This document shows, piece after piece, positions 1 through 15,086 of a stretch of 64,000 nucleotides of DNA. The translations under genes were made by a program, and so were the position numbers. The stretch is from Deuterostichococcus epilithicus. Lineage: Eukaryota > Chlorophyta > Trebouxiophyceae > Prasiolales > Stichococcaceae. Location: the NCBI GenBank assembly GCA_033439295.1, contig JAVTLE010000017.1, positions 1,302,001 through 1,366,000 on the forward strand. The letters run 5' to 3'. Under the pieces are notes generated by a model. The model ran no database searches and was not told the origin of the DNA. It worked only from the letters and a program-made list of their open reading frames with translations. Numbering within the stretch: the stretch's first letter is position 1; every line of letters starts with the position of its first letter.

Positions 1-2226
1 CGAGATCATCATGGCCAGCATGACCTTGACAAAGGGCGGTCAAGCCAGCAAGAATCGTTCAGGCTGCAGTTGGCGCAGCAGTCAGCCGCAAGGTCAGCCG
101 GACCTGCTGGCCAGACGTCGGACCTGCGGCCAGCAGGACATCTTGCCGCACGGCGGCACTTGGCGACGCCTGCAGGAGGGCTTGGCGCAACATTCGCAGC
201 AGCACACCATGTCGCATGGAGGGCAAACACCAGTGGGACAGAGGCAGGCGGCGTGAGCGCAGGAGGCGCTGACAAGAGCGCTATTTGTAGGCATGCGCGA
301 CGGTCACAGCCGTACAGCAATGGAAAGCGGCGCGCACGCAGCCGAGCTTCGGCAACGTTTTCCAAACCATCCCATGGCCAATCGGCTGTGCACTGCAGCA
401 TTAACCCTTCGAGCTGATAACCGGAGCCGCCGCCGCGCTTGCAGCCATATGGCATCAGGGCAGGCGCAGGCGGCGACATGGCCCGCCTCGGGATCGTGAT
501 GCACTACCAGGATCGAGGTGCGCAGCGGCAGGCACGGCAGGCTGTTCTGGAGCAGCTGTGCCCGGTAGTAGTGCCCAACCCACACTAGACCCAACCCACA
601 CAGCGCCAACACCGCGAGCCGCCGCTGCGCGCTGCTGGGATGGCTGCTACCTGTGGGCTTGGTGCGAGCGGAGGCCTCTGTTGTGCACTGGCACTGTCAA
701 CCAGCAGGCACTGCAGAGACAGCTTCGCGTCACGGTGGCCCGATGAAACTACCTGCTGACACTGGGTTGCAACGGCGACTGTGGCCGGATACTTGGCTCT
801 ATCTGGCGTGACGTCACAGGCATGCATGGCGGGAGAGCCGCCCCACACCAGCAATGAGGAGTCGAGGATGAGTTCACCTAGCTGACTTTTCAGGCTTCAA
901 CTTTCCAGGCTGTTGGAGAAAGATGTCACGTGCATCTTGAAGAATGTCGATCGTGATTCCGGAACAGTGTCTCTGGGATACGCTGATGCGGCGACAAATC
1001 ACGGCCAGCCCCCACGCCCCTCCCCAGAGACTCTGCAGGCAGAGTCGATCTGCAATAGGCTCGGGCGCTTGGACACTCTTGTTCTTGCAGCATCTCGGAC
1101 AGCGTAACAAAGCGCTGCACCCCGGTGGACTCGTGCACGGGCGTCCAAGAGCGGCATTAACATTGTACGGCAAGAGGGCCACTACTCTTCATAGGGGCCG
1201 AGGTGCGCCCTGCAATCGATGAAGCCCTCCATCAACTCGCCGCGTGAATCTGCCTAGGTTCATGTTGACCCGAGGCGGCCAGTCCGACATACAGGCGCAG
1301 ATAGACAAATCATGTCGCGCTGCCGATCGAAGTCTCCATTCGGAAAGGCTCGGAAAGGCAAGGGCGATCCTTAAGTCCAGGGCAGATTGACCGCCCGCCT
1401 GCCGCAACGCCAGCTACACAGCGTCGCATTCACTTCCGCTGTGGTCACGAAGCAGCAACTCAATTTCGTCTCGCATGTTTGGTCATCTTCCGATGCCTGA
1501 TTAGAGCTGACTTTTGAGCAGACGCTTGTCGCTGTTGTCGTTCGGTTGCCTGCAGAAAATTCAAGCTTAGTATCCGCGATTTGCCCTGTCGAACGATGGG
1601 ACGCAAAGTAGGGGCTGGTACTTTGGATTGGTTGCACGCACTGCAGCCCAGATAGATGAGTAGGGAAACGATGCAGGCTCCGCCATATCTAGTTCCTGCT
1701 TCAGCTAGCTGAGAGGGCATTCCGCCTTCGGAATTTATTCTCACGCTCCAGATTGTGGAGGTCTGCATGCCAGCTGTGGAGTGACGGGGCACGTCTGTCA
1801 AGGCTGGCCAAAATCATTGCGTGTGCAAGCGTGTCTGCAGCCCTGTGATGAGCCCTCAACCGCGGTAAACCTCAGCTTGAGCCGGTCACAGTGCCTCTGC
1901 ACCTGTCCCTTCTCTCGGGGGTAGTGCAGGTACCTCATCCAGGACACTGCAGGTACGAGCTCGCATATTTGTGAAGTCGAAACCTCCTAGGTAGAGCAAT
2001 GCGACGTGTTTCTTTCCAGCTTGGTACCACCCGGCCACGTCTCGGTCCTCTGTCTCTCTCACTACTCTTTCTGTGAATTCGTGTGCTCAATCACGCACAG
2101 GCTGACATCGTTGCGCGGCCGGCGTCAACGAAAGATCCGCTGTGTCGCGTAATTTCCCACCTCCTTCCGACGCCTGCATGACACCGGCCAATATGGAATC
2201 TGACAAATTTGGGTCCTGCGTGCAGC
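1..2226. other. No supportable gene; left edge
   Basis: I find no exon series here that closes in phase and no recognisable domain. A frame open from the left edge to about 417 (+) is Ala/Arg/Ser rich without motif and could be the tail of a gene outside the window. The part around 1600-2200 is lower in GC than the genes and looks intergenic, probably including the promoter of the ankyrin gene that starts at 2227. Confidence 0.4.
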
Positions 2227-4383
2227 ATGAAGGAGTCCGACATCACTGACCCCGCAGCAGCTGATGCCCGCCTTCGCTGCGTGTTGGCATGCGGCCAAAC
2301 GGCAGCTCCCGCTACCGAGCTCGGCACAGCGGCCTCGGTGTGCAGACGCAGCAGCGACGGCGCCGTAGAAGCCGTTGCCGTCGCTGCCGCCGCTGCAGCA
2401 GACAGCACACATGACGCCGGCTGCCGCCGCCCCTTGCGGCGGCGGTCGCTGCCCTCGGCCTCGCCGCCGGTGCACCCGGCACTGGCGCCGGCGCCCACGC
2501 CAGCTCTCATGAGGGCCGCTCGCAGCGGCCCGGTAGACCTAGTGTGTCAGCCGCCGGAGGTGGCTCTGCGCAGCCTAAGTTGCGACGGCGTGGCAATGTC
2601 TTCCCTGTCTACAAGCCCGCAGGTGCACTCCGCGGTGCTGCCGCCAGAAGCAGGGCGCAGCCCCAGTGGGAACTTCCTGCGGCTGGCGGCCCCGCTGCCG
2701 GCGAAGGCGCCCGCAGCCAGCGAGCTCGCCCCTGATCTGGGGGCGGCGCCCTGCGCAGGCTGCGCCGATGTGGATGCTAGCGCCGCCCCTGGCGCTGATG
2801 CCCCCGCCAACGCACACAGTTGGCACCGCAGCATTTCGGCGGCCTGCTGCTCGAATGACGCCGAGCTGTGCAGCGTTGCACAGCAGCTGGAGGCGGAATT
2901 CGCCCATGAGTGCGCCCTCCCCCCACACTGCTACAAGGCAGCATGTGCCTCCATCCCCAAGCAGCTTCGCAGTTCCTGCCGTCGGAAACATATATGACGA
3001 ATCTGACAAACCTTTAGCCAGACTCAACTGACACAAGCTCAGCCAGACAAGATGCTCTGGCTGTTGTGGCGGTGAGGCCATGCCTGCCAGCTTGTCCTGG
3101 CAGCTCGTAGCATCATCAAGCAGTCCTTGTTCCCTTGAAGTACGACGAGGGCGGAGGCGCCGCAAGTCTGCCACATGCTCTCAATGGCCTCCTTTGCGCC
3201 CAACCCTGAGCCCCTCGGCTGCTGCTCGCCCTTGAGGCATAAGCTTGCCTGCAGGTTGGGCCGCCGCTTGCGCGCAGCCTGCGCCCGACTGGATGCGGCC
3301 AGCGTGGCGGCGCTGCTGAGCGCTGGCGTCGACGCGTGCGGCGCCGACATCGCCGGCCGCACTGCAATGCACGCGCTGGCCGCGGCCGCGGGGCCGGCGG
3401 CGGCGACGTCCGATGCGCTGCGCATCCTGCAGTTGCTGCTGCGCCATGATGCCAATGTGAGTAACGTAAAAGCATTGCCAATCATTCCCAGGGACCATCC
3501 TGAGTGCGTGCCATGATGTTGCTGCTGTGGAGGGTACTGCTGAAGCGAGGACGAGAAGAGGGCGGCGGGCGGGGTTGCACAGGGTATATCATACCCTGCT
3601 GCTGAATAAGATCACGGCAGCACCCAGGTCAGTGCATTGCCTGTCACACCTCCAACCTGCCACCGGACTGGCTGCACTTCCCTGATGAATGGCTACCTGC
3701 CATCCGGCAGTGAGCAGCTTCTCTGTCATGTGCCGCAGCTGTGGGCAATGGACACGAAAGGCGTGACGCCGCTGCATGTGGCGGCCGGCCGCCCCATGAT
3801 CGAGGCGCTGGCCGCCGCCGCGCGCCTCGGCAATGCCGCCGGTGGCCGCCGCTGCTACACCGAGTCCCTAGACGGGACACGCAGCGCGAGCCAGGGCTGG
3901 AGCCGCTCGCCGCTCATGGGTGGCGGAGCCGCCGGTGTTGGCAGACACGGCCCGGCAGTCTGGGGCTTGCACGGTTCCGCAGCGGAGTTGCGGCCTTTTC
4001 ACTACTACCGCAACAGGTGTGCTCGACGAACCAACCACCTGAGAGCGTTCCTCCAATATGTGAGGGTCTGTCTCTGCCAGCAAATTGCTGATGAGGGTGC
4101 AGCCAGCCAAACATCATGAAGGCTAGGCAGATTCGATATGAGGTGGTCGCAAACCTAAAGCATGAATGCCAGCGTTTCGGAGACTTTGCACTAAGACATT
4201 CATCAATCGGGGCGCAGACCAGAACCCATCCCGGAGGAGCCTAAAGACATTAGCCTTCCTGCCGGCGACGGCGGCAGCGTGTTCGAGGGCCTGCAGTCTG
4301 GAACCCTACCGGCGGCGCTGCAAGCATCGCAAGCTGCAGCTCCAGCGGCGCCTCCGCTCTCCGGCGACCCGGCAGCACCCTGA
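2227..4383 (+). CDS. Ankyrin-repeat protein, 4 exons, about 442 aa
   Basis: Exons 2227-2909, 3255-3456, 3739-4016 and 4218-4383 join in phase to 443 codons including the stop. Residues 1-228 (exon 1) are low-complexity Ala/Ser/Pro rich and probably disordered. Exons 2 and 3 carry ankyrin repeats: a helix-turn-helix ending LLSAGVDACGADIAGRTAMH, a second ending LLLRHDAN, and a third opening AMDTKGVTPLHVAA. The TPLH signature and N/D-hairpin pattern are diagnostic of ankyrin repeats, which bind proteins. The tail is acidic/Pro-rich (RPEPIPEEPKDISLP). The first donor is GTGCGC and the others GTGAGT and GTGTGC. The ATG at 2227 is the first in the open frame; the frame runs a little further upstream without another ATG. 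No enzymatic domain is visible, so partner and pathway are unknown. The ankyrin call is secure; the long N-terminal exon is less so. Confidence 0.68.
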
Positions 4384-5801
4384 ACGGCGGGCGGTGGCGC
4401 TTCCGGCGGCGATAGCCCGACTGGCTGGGGTCCCTGATTGATCTGCCCATGTTTACCAGAAAAACCAAAGCACTGGAGGAAATGAATTACGAGCAGTTGA
4501 CGGCGGTGCTGGATCAGCCAACTTATTGAGATCAGTCGCAGACTGGCGCTGCTGCTGTGTACCATATATCAATCATAGGTAAGTTAGTAATACGGAGGGT
4601 GGCGAAAAACCGCCAACAACCTTGCTTTCCAGAAGCCCCGTCCGTGACATACTGAAAGACCTGCCGCACCGTGCTTGGCGCCGCCGCAAGGGGGTGTTTA
4701 GGCCGGCGCATCTCCTGCATGCACTGGGTTTTCCGATTACAGTAGACACCGTTTGGTCGCCCTTTTTTTGCGTTTGAAGCAGCAGCGCATAGGGTTCCGG
4801 GAGAAATTGTGTTTGTGGATGTGGGTGTTTTGTGTTTCGCTTGTGAGCTGCGGCGGCATGCCGCCGTGGTCGCCGAATGCGACCAGCAAGCCAGCAGGGG
4901 CGGCTTCTGCGCTCCATGGCCAAAAGTGACGCCTGCACGTTTGGTGGCCTCGTACCTGGTTCAAACAGTGAATTAATCGGGATAAGTGTTGTGGGTTCGG
5001 ATAGTCGGGGGTTTTCTGCCAGCAATGCATGTTCATTTGCTCCGCTGTACTTTGTGCCATGGCCCTATCAGCATGAGGTTCACTTTTACGTCTGAGTTAT
5101 TTCGGGTATTCGAAGTTGCCCTAGAACTACTTATGTTTCTATTACAAGTAACTGGTCCATTTTAAGCCTCGTACTACAGTCCGTCGCCGCCGCCGCCAAC
5201 CTCAAACATGTTCCCGACGCTCAGCCTACTTAAACGTACAGAAACATCTCCACGTGTTGTTATAGAACCTGAGTATCACATCGACTCAAGCATCGACCGC
5301 ACTTTGGAACAGACAGCATTATCAGCTTTTAACTTTCATGCGCCGCCGAATCAGCATGACCTGAGTCTCTATGGGTTATTCCTTCCCGATTCTCCTGCGA
5401 CCTTGAGGATGTCATGCAAAATTACGTCCCCATGTCAAACGCTCGCCGGCCAAGCGCCGTCGCACAATGCCAAAGCCCAGATCATGAACCATAGTGACCA
5501 GCAGCATCACAGAGTGTGTATGCGACACGTCCGATACTGCATAGGTACCTATCTGCAACCACCGCCATATCAGCAGATGACCTAATTTTCGTCGAAAGCC
5601 TGTACTTGTTTCCTGTCCATGCCAAAATCCAACGCCTTGGGGATGGCCATCGTCTGACGGCTGAAAACCATCACGTTCCGGAAACGCGCCAGCTGAGCGG
5701 CCCTTGCCGCTGCCACAGCCGCTTCGCCATGCAATCCCGGCCTGCGTTTCAACCCACAGTCAAACATCCACTCCTGGCCGGCTGCCGCTGTCGTCCCTGC
5801 C
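4384..5801. other. Convergent intergenic interval
   Basis: This separates the 3' ends of the ankyrin gene (+) and the coiled-coil gene (-). Much of 4450-5600 is lower in GC than the flanking exons. Short ORFs here (for example 5208-5585) show no domain, no coherent splice pattern and no compositional bias of coding sequence. Confidence 0.5.
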
Positions 5802-8800
5802 TCACGCCCGCAGCGGCAGGGAGGGGAACGTGAAGCTGCCGCGGCTGCTGGTCCCGCTGCCGCTGCCGGCCGGCAGCTGCACGCCGCCGCCGGGCGACGC
5901 CGGCGGTGGGCCGTCGGCAGGCTGCCGGGCCGCCGCGCTGGCAGCCACCGGGGCGCCGACANCTGCCGAGGCCCCTCGGGCGGCCAGCGCCGCCGCCGTC
6001 GCCGCTGCCGAGCCTGCTGTCGGCCCCGCCGCCGGCGGCGGGTGTTCGCCCCACAGGGCCTCCTCCTCTATGCCGCCGAGCGTCGGCAGCCGCACCGCGG
6101 CCACCTGGTCCGAGATGTTTTTGGCGGCTGCGGGAAGGACAGGGCGGCTTCAGAGAGCTACGTGATGTCCGAGTTGACCGGTAGACGGCTCGATGCGAAA
6201 GTGCGGCGCCTCATTTGATGTTCAGCGTCCGCCCACTGCCGCACGCCGCACGCTGTGCTCTGGGTGCACTCAGTCCAGCCGAGCGACAGCTCGGTGTTGC
6301 GTTGCAAAGTCAGCAGCGTGCACTGCATACATGGCTGGCAAGCGCGGCTTGAAACACCCAGGACACCCAGTCCCTGGAGGACCATCGTGGGTAGGGGCGG
6401 CTCGCACATGTCAGCGATCAAGATGCCTGCAGCGTCGCAGGTGGCGCAGCTGTGGCAAGAGCACGCGGCATGAGAGGCTCGCTCCACCCCCAGCACCCGT
6501 GTGACAACCCCCCAAGCGACCAACCTGCGTATGCTGTGGCCACACGGATTTATACCCACACGTCACACTCTGGGAGGTGGACGGCGCGCACCCTCGGCGG
6601 CGGCCACGACGGCGGCGTCGCAGGTGGCGGCGACATCGGCCCGGACGCGCGCCGACTCCGACGCCAGCATGTCCTGCGTCGCGGCGATGCCCCCCCTGCA
6701 GCGCGCGACGCTCGTGTCCAACCGCGCGCGCCACACGTGCAGCTCCTGCGGCCGGGGAACGGAGGCGCAGGAATGTCAGGGTTTTGATCGGCTGATTCGT
6801 CAGTGAAAGCTCGGACGGAGGGCCCCATTCCCGTCGGGGCGACACCAGCGTTGCCGGGCCCCAGGGGCGGCGGCGTGGCTGTCGCAGCGTCATGCCTCCG
6901 AAAAATGACACCAGCACTGAGCCCACGGCCGCGCGCACAGCCACAAGATCTGTTCAGCTGCCCTGAGCTGGTCAGCCGAAGCTGGCGCGCGTGCGAATCT
7001 GCGCAGCGCCAGTGCAGGCCGATGCCGCGCAGCGCTGCCTGATGCGCAGCATGGTTGAACGGGTGCGCCCGGGAATCGGCAGGCAGACAGGCGAGCGACT
7101 GAAGCGCAGGGAGCAGCACCCCAGGTTCGAGCACGAGGCAAACTCAGAGCTGAAAACAAGTGTCAGCGCGCACCCGTATGAGAACATCCACCCGCTCCTC
7201 CATGATCTTGTTGTCCTCTGCCATTTCCTGCGGAAAAAAGGGTTTAGGGTTTGAGAAAGTTCAGACCCGTCTTGCGAACAAATCTGCCCGGCAAGCTGCC
7301 CTGGTGCATCGGTTGTAGAGGCTCTGTCGTGTCAGGGCGCCCGCAGAGCGTCGACCGCTGTGACGTCGCCAACGTATGCTTGACCTTAGTATTTGAGAGG
7401 CTTGGCGGCACGGCAGCGGCCGAGGGGGGCGTCCTCTTACAACCACCATTCTTGCACAGTCACTCACTGAGCAGCAGCAAGGTTTTCCGAACGTGCGCTG
7501 CCTTTCTTTAGGCGGCGCACCTGGAGGTCTTTCGAGTCCAGCACCCCAGCGTAGCCGCCAAACAGGCCGCTGGCGGGCGCCCGGCCGCCCGCCTCGCCTG
7601 CACGGGAGGGCGGCACTACGTCGGCAGCCACCAGCAAGACTGGGACATGGAGAATGGAAGACTCGAGCGGCACTCCAGTCTGGCTGCCACCAGACCTGAC
7701 ACACAATGCCCCCCCAGGAGATGGCATCTCGCCGAAACCTGGACGACGCGGCAGGAAAGCGAGGGATAGCCACTCATGTCCTGTGGACTGACGGTTCCCG
7801 GCTCACATCGCGGCGCTCACACCCCGTCATGCACCGGACCGAGGTGTGCAAGTGGCTGCATGCAGCAACGCAAGCGTCGTGGGCAGGCCCCTCACGGCCA
7901 GCAGCAGCAGCGGCAGCTACGGTGGTGGCAGCAGCAGCCGCGGAAGCGCCGCTGCCGCGCTGGAGGTGCCAAGGCATGCGGCGTCAGCAGGGTCCGGCGT
8001 CGCACCTTGAGGGTTTGACGACTGTTGAAAGACATTTCTCAGGAGCCTCCCTGGTGCGCTGAGCCGCTGGGGGCGCTGCTGCTGCTGCTGCCGTCGGCAT
8101 TGGCGCGGCTGGGCGACGGCGGAAAGCACCGGCACACCGTGTCGCATCACAACAAGCCCGGGGCTAGGTTGTGAACAGGTCTAGGGCTGGACTTGCCTTG
8201 GTGCGCAGAGCCGCTGGTGGTGCTGCTGCCGTCAGAGTCCGCGCGTCCCGGCGCCGCCGCCGCCGCCGCCGCCGAGGGACTGCCCAAGCCCCCGGGCGGC
8301 CGGATCCCGGAGCGCCTTGCCGCTCTCCGCTCCTGCCGCGCCAGGTGCCGCTCCCGCTGCTCCCGCTGGTACGAGTCGTGCTCCTGCGGTGCCCGATCGG
8401 AGGTCCATGGGACGGAGTCCTGAAGACTGAGGACTGTCATCGTGGGGTTTTCAGGTTGTCGACTGGCGCCGCGGGCGCCGCTCTCGCTGCTTCCGCTGCT
8501 GTGACTCACGCTCCTGCGACTCGAATATAAACCTCCGTGATGTGAGAGGGAAATGCAACAGGAGTGCTATTTGACTGATTTTGACTGATCAGGAATCCTA
8601 GATACTCACCTCGCACAGCGCCATGCTGCTCCACCAACGCCCGCGCTGTGGTGCGCCTCGCCCGGTGACGTTTTGGCATTCGCATCACACCATGTCACAT
8701 TTGAGTTTGGGGCGTTTTCCTGCTCACCTGGTACAGCGCCATGCGCTCCGCCAGCGCCCCATCCTGCACCCCGCGGTGGACCTCCCCTGGCGGCGGCGCC

Positions 8801-10193
8801 CGCTGCACATTGACAGCGCCGGGCTCCAGGCCAAGTTCCGCCGCCTGGCGCTGCCGGGCGACCTCCGCCGGCGGCGGCGCCCGCGTAGTGTTCAGCCCCG
8901 TCCCCGCGAGCATCTGTGACGCAACAAGGAGTCTAATTCAATACCCATCGGATGCAAGGCAGCCGCACTCTCGCCTCCCTCGCGCATGTGACCGGCCGGA
9001 GGGGTCTGCTGCAGCGGCGGCGGACGCCGCTGGCGGCGGCATGCGCTGCGGCGTCAGCAGCGTCCTGCCGTCGACTGCACTCGGCCAGGAGGCCACCGTG
9101 CGCCGTCGCCCCAGTTAAGTCAGCTCAAACAACAGCAGTGCAGGCGCTGTGGTGGAAGGGCAATCGGCAGCCGTTTGGGAGCATGGCAGCAGGAATGCAC
9201 CTTCTGGACGGTGTCCGACGACACGCTGTGGCCCGACGCCACGTCCTGCATTGTGCCTGCTGCCCCCGCAGTCTCTCCTACACCGCCGTGCGCCACAGAA
9301 CCTCCAGGGGGCAGGCCGCCGTCGGCTGGGTTTCCCGCCGCGTCACCCGAGGCGCCGGCGCGCGGCAAGGAGCTGCTGCGGGGTGGGGCGCCACCCGCGT
9401 CGCTGATCCCGCTGCCGCTGTCCAGGCGCTTGAGCAGCAAATCAGGCGGCTCGCCATCACTGCCTGCAACTCAAGGGTCGGAGCCGGTGAGACTCAGATC
9501 CACCTGTGTTTTGAGATGACTCCGGCAGGACGCCATGTGCAATGCCAGCTGCACGTCATGGCCGATGGCAGACCACAGCAGCGCACGCGCATCTTGCTCC
9601 AGTTCGCGCCTCTCTTCTCAAGACACCAGGCGTGCAGCGGTTGCCACAGCTATGCGGTGCTGGCACGCGCCTGGATTGGACGGCGCCCTGCCGAGTGACA
9701 GCAGCGGCGACAGACCGCCGCTGCTGCTGGGCATCACACCGTAGCTAGGCGCGTCGACGGCATCCGCCGTGCCGTGCGGCGTGTAGCTGCCGTTTGTAGC
9801 CTGCGCGAAGGTGTCACGCCGCTCAGTGGCAAGCGACAGCGGTCCTCATGCACATCCACGGCATGGCACATCTCCACCGTGCACGCACCATTTGTGGTTT
9901 GGTGCCCGGATCCCTATGCTAAGGGGGCCTGGCGGCCCCGGCGCGGTGGCCAACTCCCGGCGAACTCACGATTGTAAAATGGCTGTAGGTAGACAACCCT
10001 GCTGCTCGCAGAAAGGGCGACCACTGTGCGCGTCTCTGCCACGAGCTAGACAAATCAGCATGTGCAGTTGCACTCACAACAGTGTCAGCACTGGCGCCTG
10101 CGACAAATTGGATCGCTGGCTCATGAACTTCACTTGCGTCGCGGACTTCCACGGCCTCCGATTGGAGATGGCGCTCCCCAAGCCACGGGTAGA
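5802..10193 (-). CDS. Unknown coiled-coil / low-complexity protein, at least 9 exons, at least 496 aa
   Basis: Exons in transcription order: 10193-10078, 9800-9671, 9463-9201, 8913-8728, 8383-8197, 7597-7521, 7227-7174, 6745-6592 and 6127-5802. All phases close and the reading ends at a TGA (5802-5804). The first exon starts mid-codon, so the true 5' end lies upstream and was not found. The N-terminal half is Ser/Gly/Pro rich. The middle is charged and helical (DSYQREQRERHLARQERRAA; NKIMEERVDVLIRELHVW), consistent with coiled coil. The C-terminus is an Ala/Gly/Pro linker ending FTFPSLPLRA; one ambiguous base (5962) falls in it. Two introns, after 9671 and 8197, need GC donors (GCGCGT, GCAAGT) to keep frame. 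I recognise no family. Degenerate copies of its exon edges lie in its introns near 8610, 8480 and 8070. Confidence 0.6.
8065..8115 (-). repeat. Degenerate copy of coiled-coil exon end (8197)
   Basis: On the minus strand, GACGGCAGCAGCA then AGCGGCTCAGCGCACCA matches the exon end (GACGGCAGCAGCA, AGCGGCTCTGCGCACCA), about 135 bp downstream. Confidence 0.78.
8475..8515 (-). repeat. Degenerate copy of coiled-coil exon start (8383)
   Basis: On the minus strand, GCAGGAGC followed by CAGCAGCGGAAGCAGCGAGA repeats the acceptor and Gln/Arg/Glu-rich start of exon 8383-8197, about 120 bp upstream in the intron. Confidence 0.7.
8610..8650 (-). repeat. Degenerate copy of coiled-coil exon end (8728)
   Basis: On the minus strand, AGCATGGCGCTGTGCGAG|GTGAGT repeats the exon end CGCATGGCGCTGTACCAG|GTGAGC about 118 bp downstream, donor included. 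Confidence 0.75.
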
Positions 10194-10545
10194 CTGTCAG
10201 CTCAGCTGAGCTCTGAGCTTGCAAGCGCAAAACGAAGACTGCCCTCTGCGCTGACCTGGTCAAGTGGTCAGCACATTTCTGATCTCCAGTCAGCTGCCAG
10301 GAAAGTCATGCCAATCGCCTTGCAGGTGCGCGGCTCAGTCGCAAGTTTTGCTTCCAGGTGAACACGAGCCGTTGACGCTCGTTTGACCCGCCGTTGCATT
10401 GTGTCGCCCCGGTCTGCATCTCGCCGGTCCAATCTATACGTCAACACCGCCTTGCTGCATCCGCAGAACATCAAGCACAGCTGATAGGATCCGCCTGAAA
10501 CGTGCACATTACCATCATCATCATTCGCTGCTTCTGCATTGGGGC

Positions 10546-10773
10546 ATGTCGCAGACGCAGCTGGCAGCAAACATCGACACCATCGTGGACACTTTTGCTC
10601 GGCTGGTCGCCTCGGCGCGGGCGGGCGATACGCCGGAGACCGACCGTGCCGGCTTGGATACGCTTTCGCAGAAGCTGCTGCTGGCCTGCTCGTCGCTGCT
10701 GGACCTGACGGCCGAGCTGAAGCACGCCGCTGCGCTCGCCGGCAGCTTCCAGCTGCAGGGTGCGACGCCGTAA
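10546..10773 (+). CDS. MED22: Mediator subunit 22 (MED22/Surf5)-like; C-terminus uncertain
   Basis: The frame from the ATG at 10546 encodes a helical segment, starting MSQTQLAANIDTIVDTFARL and ending near LLDLTAELKHAAALAGSF. It matches the conserved core of MED22 (IVDNFSQIVNVAR followed by ADSLLKLVSELK in plants). MED22 sits in the Mediator head and bridges regulators to RNA polymerase II. Read straight through, the ORF ends at 10773 after 75 aa, shorter than the usual 120-140 aa. A donor at 10760 (G|GTGCGA) would leave phase 1, but no convincing following exon is visible before the next gene starts 210 bp away. Either the alga has a short MED22 or a C-terminal exon was missed. It lies head to head with the coiled-coil gene. 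Confidence 0.6.
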   Translation: MSQTQLAANIDTIVDTFARLVASARAGDTPETDRAGLDTLSQKLLLACSSLLDLTAELKHAAALAGSFQLQGATP

Positions 10774-10982
10774 AGGAAATACTGCTACTAGCTTGCAGCT
10801 TTTGTGCGCCACCCGAATATGTGCCACAAGCCTGGTGTGGGCCCTGCAGTGTTGAAGCATGTGTGCACTGTGCAGAGGCGCTCGAGTGAGCGCGGGCCAG
10901 TGATGTTGCGGCGCAACCCCAGTGCATTGAGGCGGCAGGCAGCAGGTTGCGACGAGGGCGACTGCCGGCCTGGTGAGCAGCC

Positions 10983-11605
10983 ATGCCTCAGGCGGGCGCG
11001 AAGCAGATGTCGTGCGAGCGGCTGCTGAAGTCTCTCGAGGACTGCCAGCGGAAGCATCCGCGACAGAAGGCGCGCACTTGCTCAGACTCCTTCAGGCCAT
11101 GCCTAGAGACTCTGCCCCGGGTTGTTGATGCAGGTCTCCCCATGCTGGATACCTAAGCTTGTGAAGCGTCTGTTTCTCGTACAGGAGGTTTGCAGGCACC
11201 TGGAAACCGGCGCGGCATGGTGCCTCCTGGCATCGGTCTGTCCAGCAGAAGGTGTGGCTGAGTGGACCATACTGGAAACACATGGCAGTGTTGCGTTCAC
11301 GTTACTCAGATGTCCTTCAGGTTGTGCTATGTAACAAGACGACGATGCAGGGTCCTGCTCAGAGCATGGCCTCAGCATGACCTGCAGCGCGCAGGGCGGG
11401 ACCACATGGCGGTCGTGCCTGACGCCCTGAGTGGTGTCGTGCAGTCGAAGACATGGAAGCGTGCATTGGCAAGCGCCGCAGCTCCGGGTTGGCGCCGGCG
11501 GCTGTGCCGCAGCAGTGCCGCGCTGCCGCGGCGCGCCTCGAGGACTGCCTGGAGAGACAACAGCGGCTGCAGGAGGTCGTGTCTGGCAGGGGCAATGCTG
11601 AGTGA
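10983..11605 (+). CDS. Quadruple CX9C (CHCH-type) protein, 3 exons, 104 aa
   Basis: Exons 10983-11069, 11185-11251 and 11445-11605 join to 105 codons. In the spliced protein the cysteines fall at 11/21, 32/42, 48/58 and 76/86, four exact CX9C spacings. Segments such as SCERLLKSLEDC and CRHLETGAAWC resemble plant twin-CX9C proteins. CX9C proteins are usually oxidised in the mitochondrial intermembrane space by the Mia40/Erv1 relay and act in respiratory-chain assembly. No N-terminal presequence is seen, as expected for Mia40 clients. Intron 1 must use a GC donor (AAG|GCGCGC at 11070); reading on instead adds an extra Cys and ends at a stop before exon 2. The regular spacing across two splice joints is strong internal support. 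The exact orthologue is not assigned. Confidence 0.82.
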
Positions 11606-12269
11606 TGGTGGCGGCTGCGGCGGCAGCAGCAGCAGCAGGCACAGTAGCTGCCGTGGCAGGTTGTGGTGCTGCAGTTGCAGTGCCGACCGATGCAGGCTCG
11701 ATCAACAGATTCGGAAGGATATCTGCGGCGCTGGGTCTGCATAGGTAGCTGAAACCTGTCGTCGTGCAGCTGCTGCAGCCGGTGCGGGACACGTGGACCA
11801 AACAACAGGGGGTCGGCCAGGACGTCCTGCTGGAGAGCACTTTGGGCAGGAGATTGTCTGCGGCTGGCTGGATACCGTACACTTTCGTTGCGCCTCCTAC
11901 CTTGAAGGCCAGTTGGACATCCTGTGAACTTGAAAGAGGCCATTGTGCGCATTGTGTGGTGAGCTTGCACTGCAACTCCAGAAGGCATTGCACGAGGTGC
12001 TGAAGGAATCTATTGTATTGAGATATTGTACAAGTTGCTTAGAGTGCCTTCAACGCATCCAGCATTCCCGGAGCATCATCTTACATTTACAAAAATAGAC
12101 GGCAGGGCTATACGTACGAAATGCAAACAGCGTTTTACTGTTTCGCGTCAATTTTGCTGCGGCTCAAACGTCACGCCAGTACACCACGCGAGGTCATGTT
12201 CGGGAGTGTACCAATCTGCCTTGGCACTGCATGCACCTCGTCACATCCTCAGCCAAGCGGAGGGTGCAA
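11606..12269. other. Convergent 3' interval (CX9C gene / histone H3)
   Basis: These 664 bp lie between two converging stop codons. No exon series was found. It presumably holds both 3' UTRs; no histone 3' stem-loop was recognised by eye. Confidence 0.5.

Positions 12270-15086
<2,817 letters not shown>

Noticed and set aside
7240-7257. Telomere-like GGGTTTAGGGTTTGAG
   Set aside because: Only two units within an intron; likewise single telo-box-like words near 16395, 26010 and 46190. No array, so neither a telomere nor a supported interstitial telomere.
8952-9698. 248-aa plus-strand ORF
   Set aside because: It is antisense to exons 9463-9201 and 9800-9671 of the minus-strand gene and has no domain; a GC-rich shadow.
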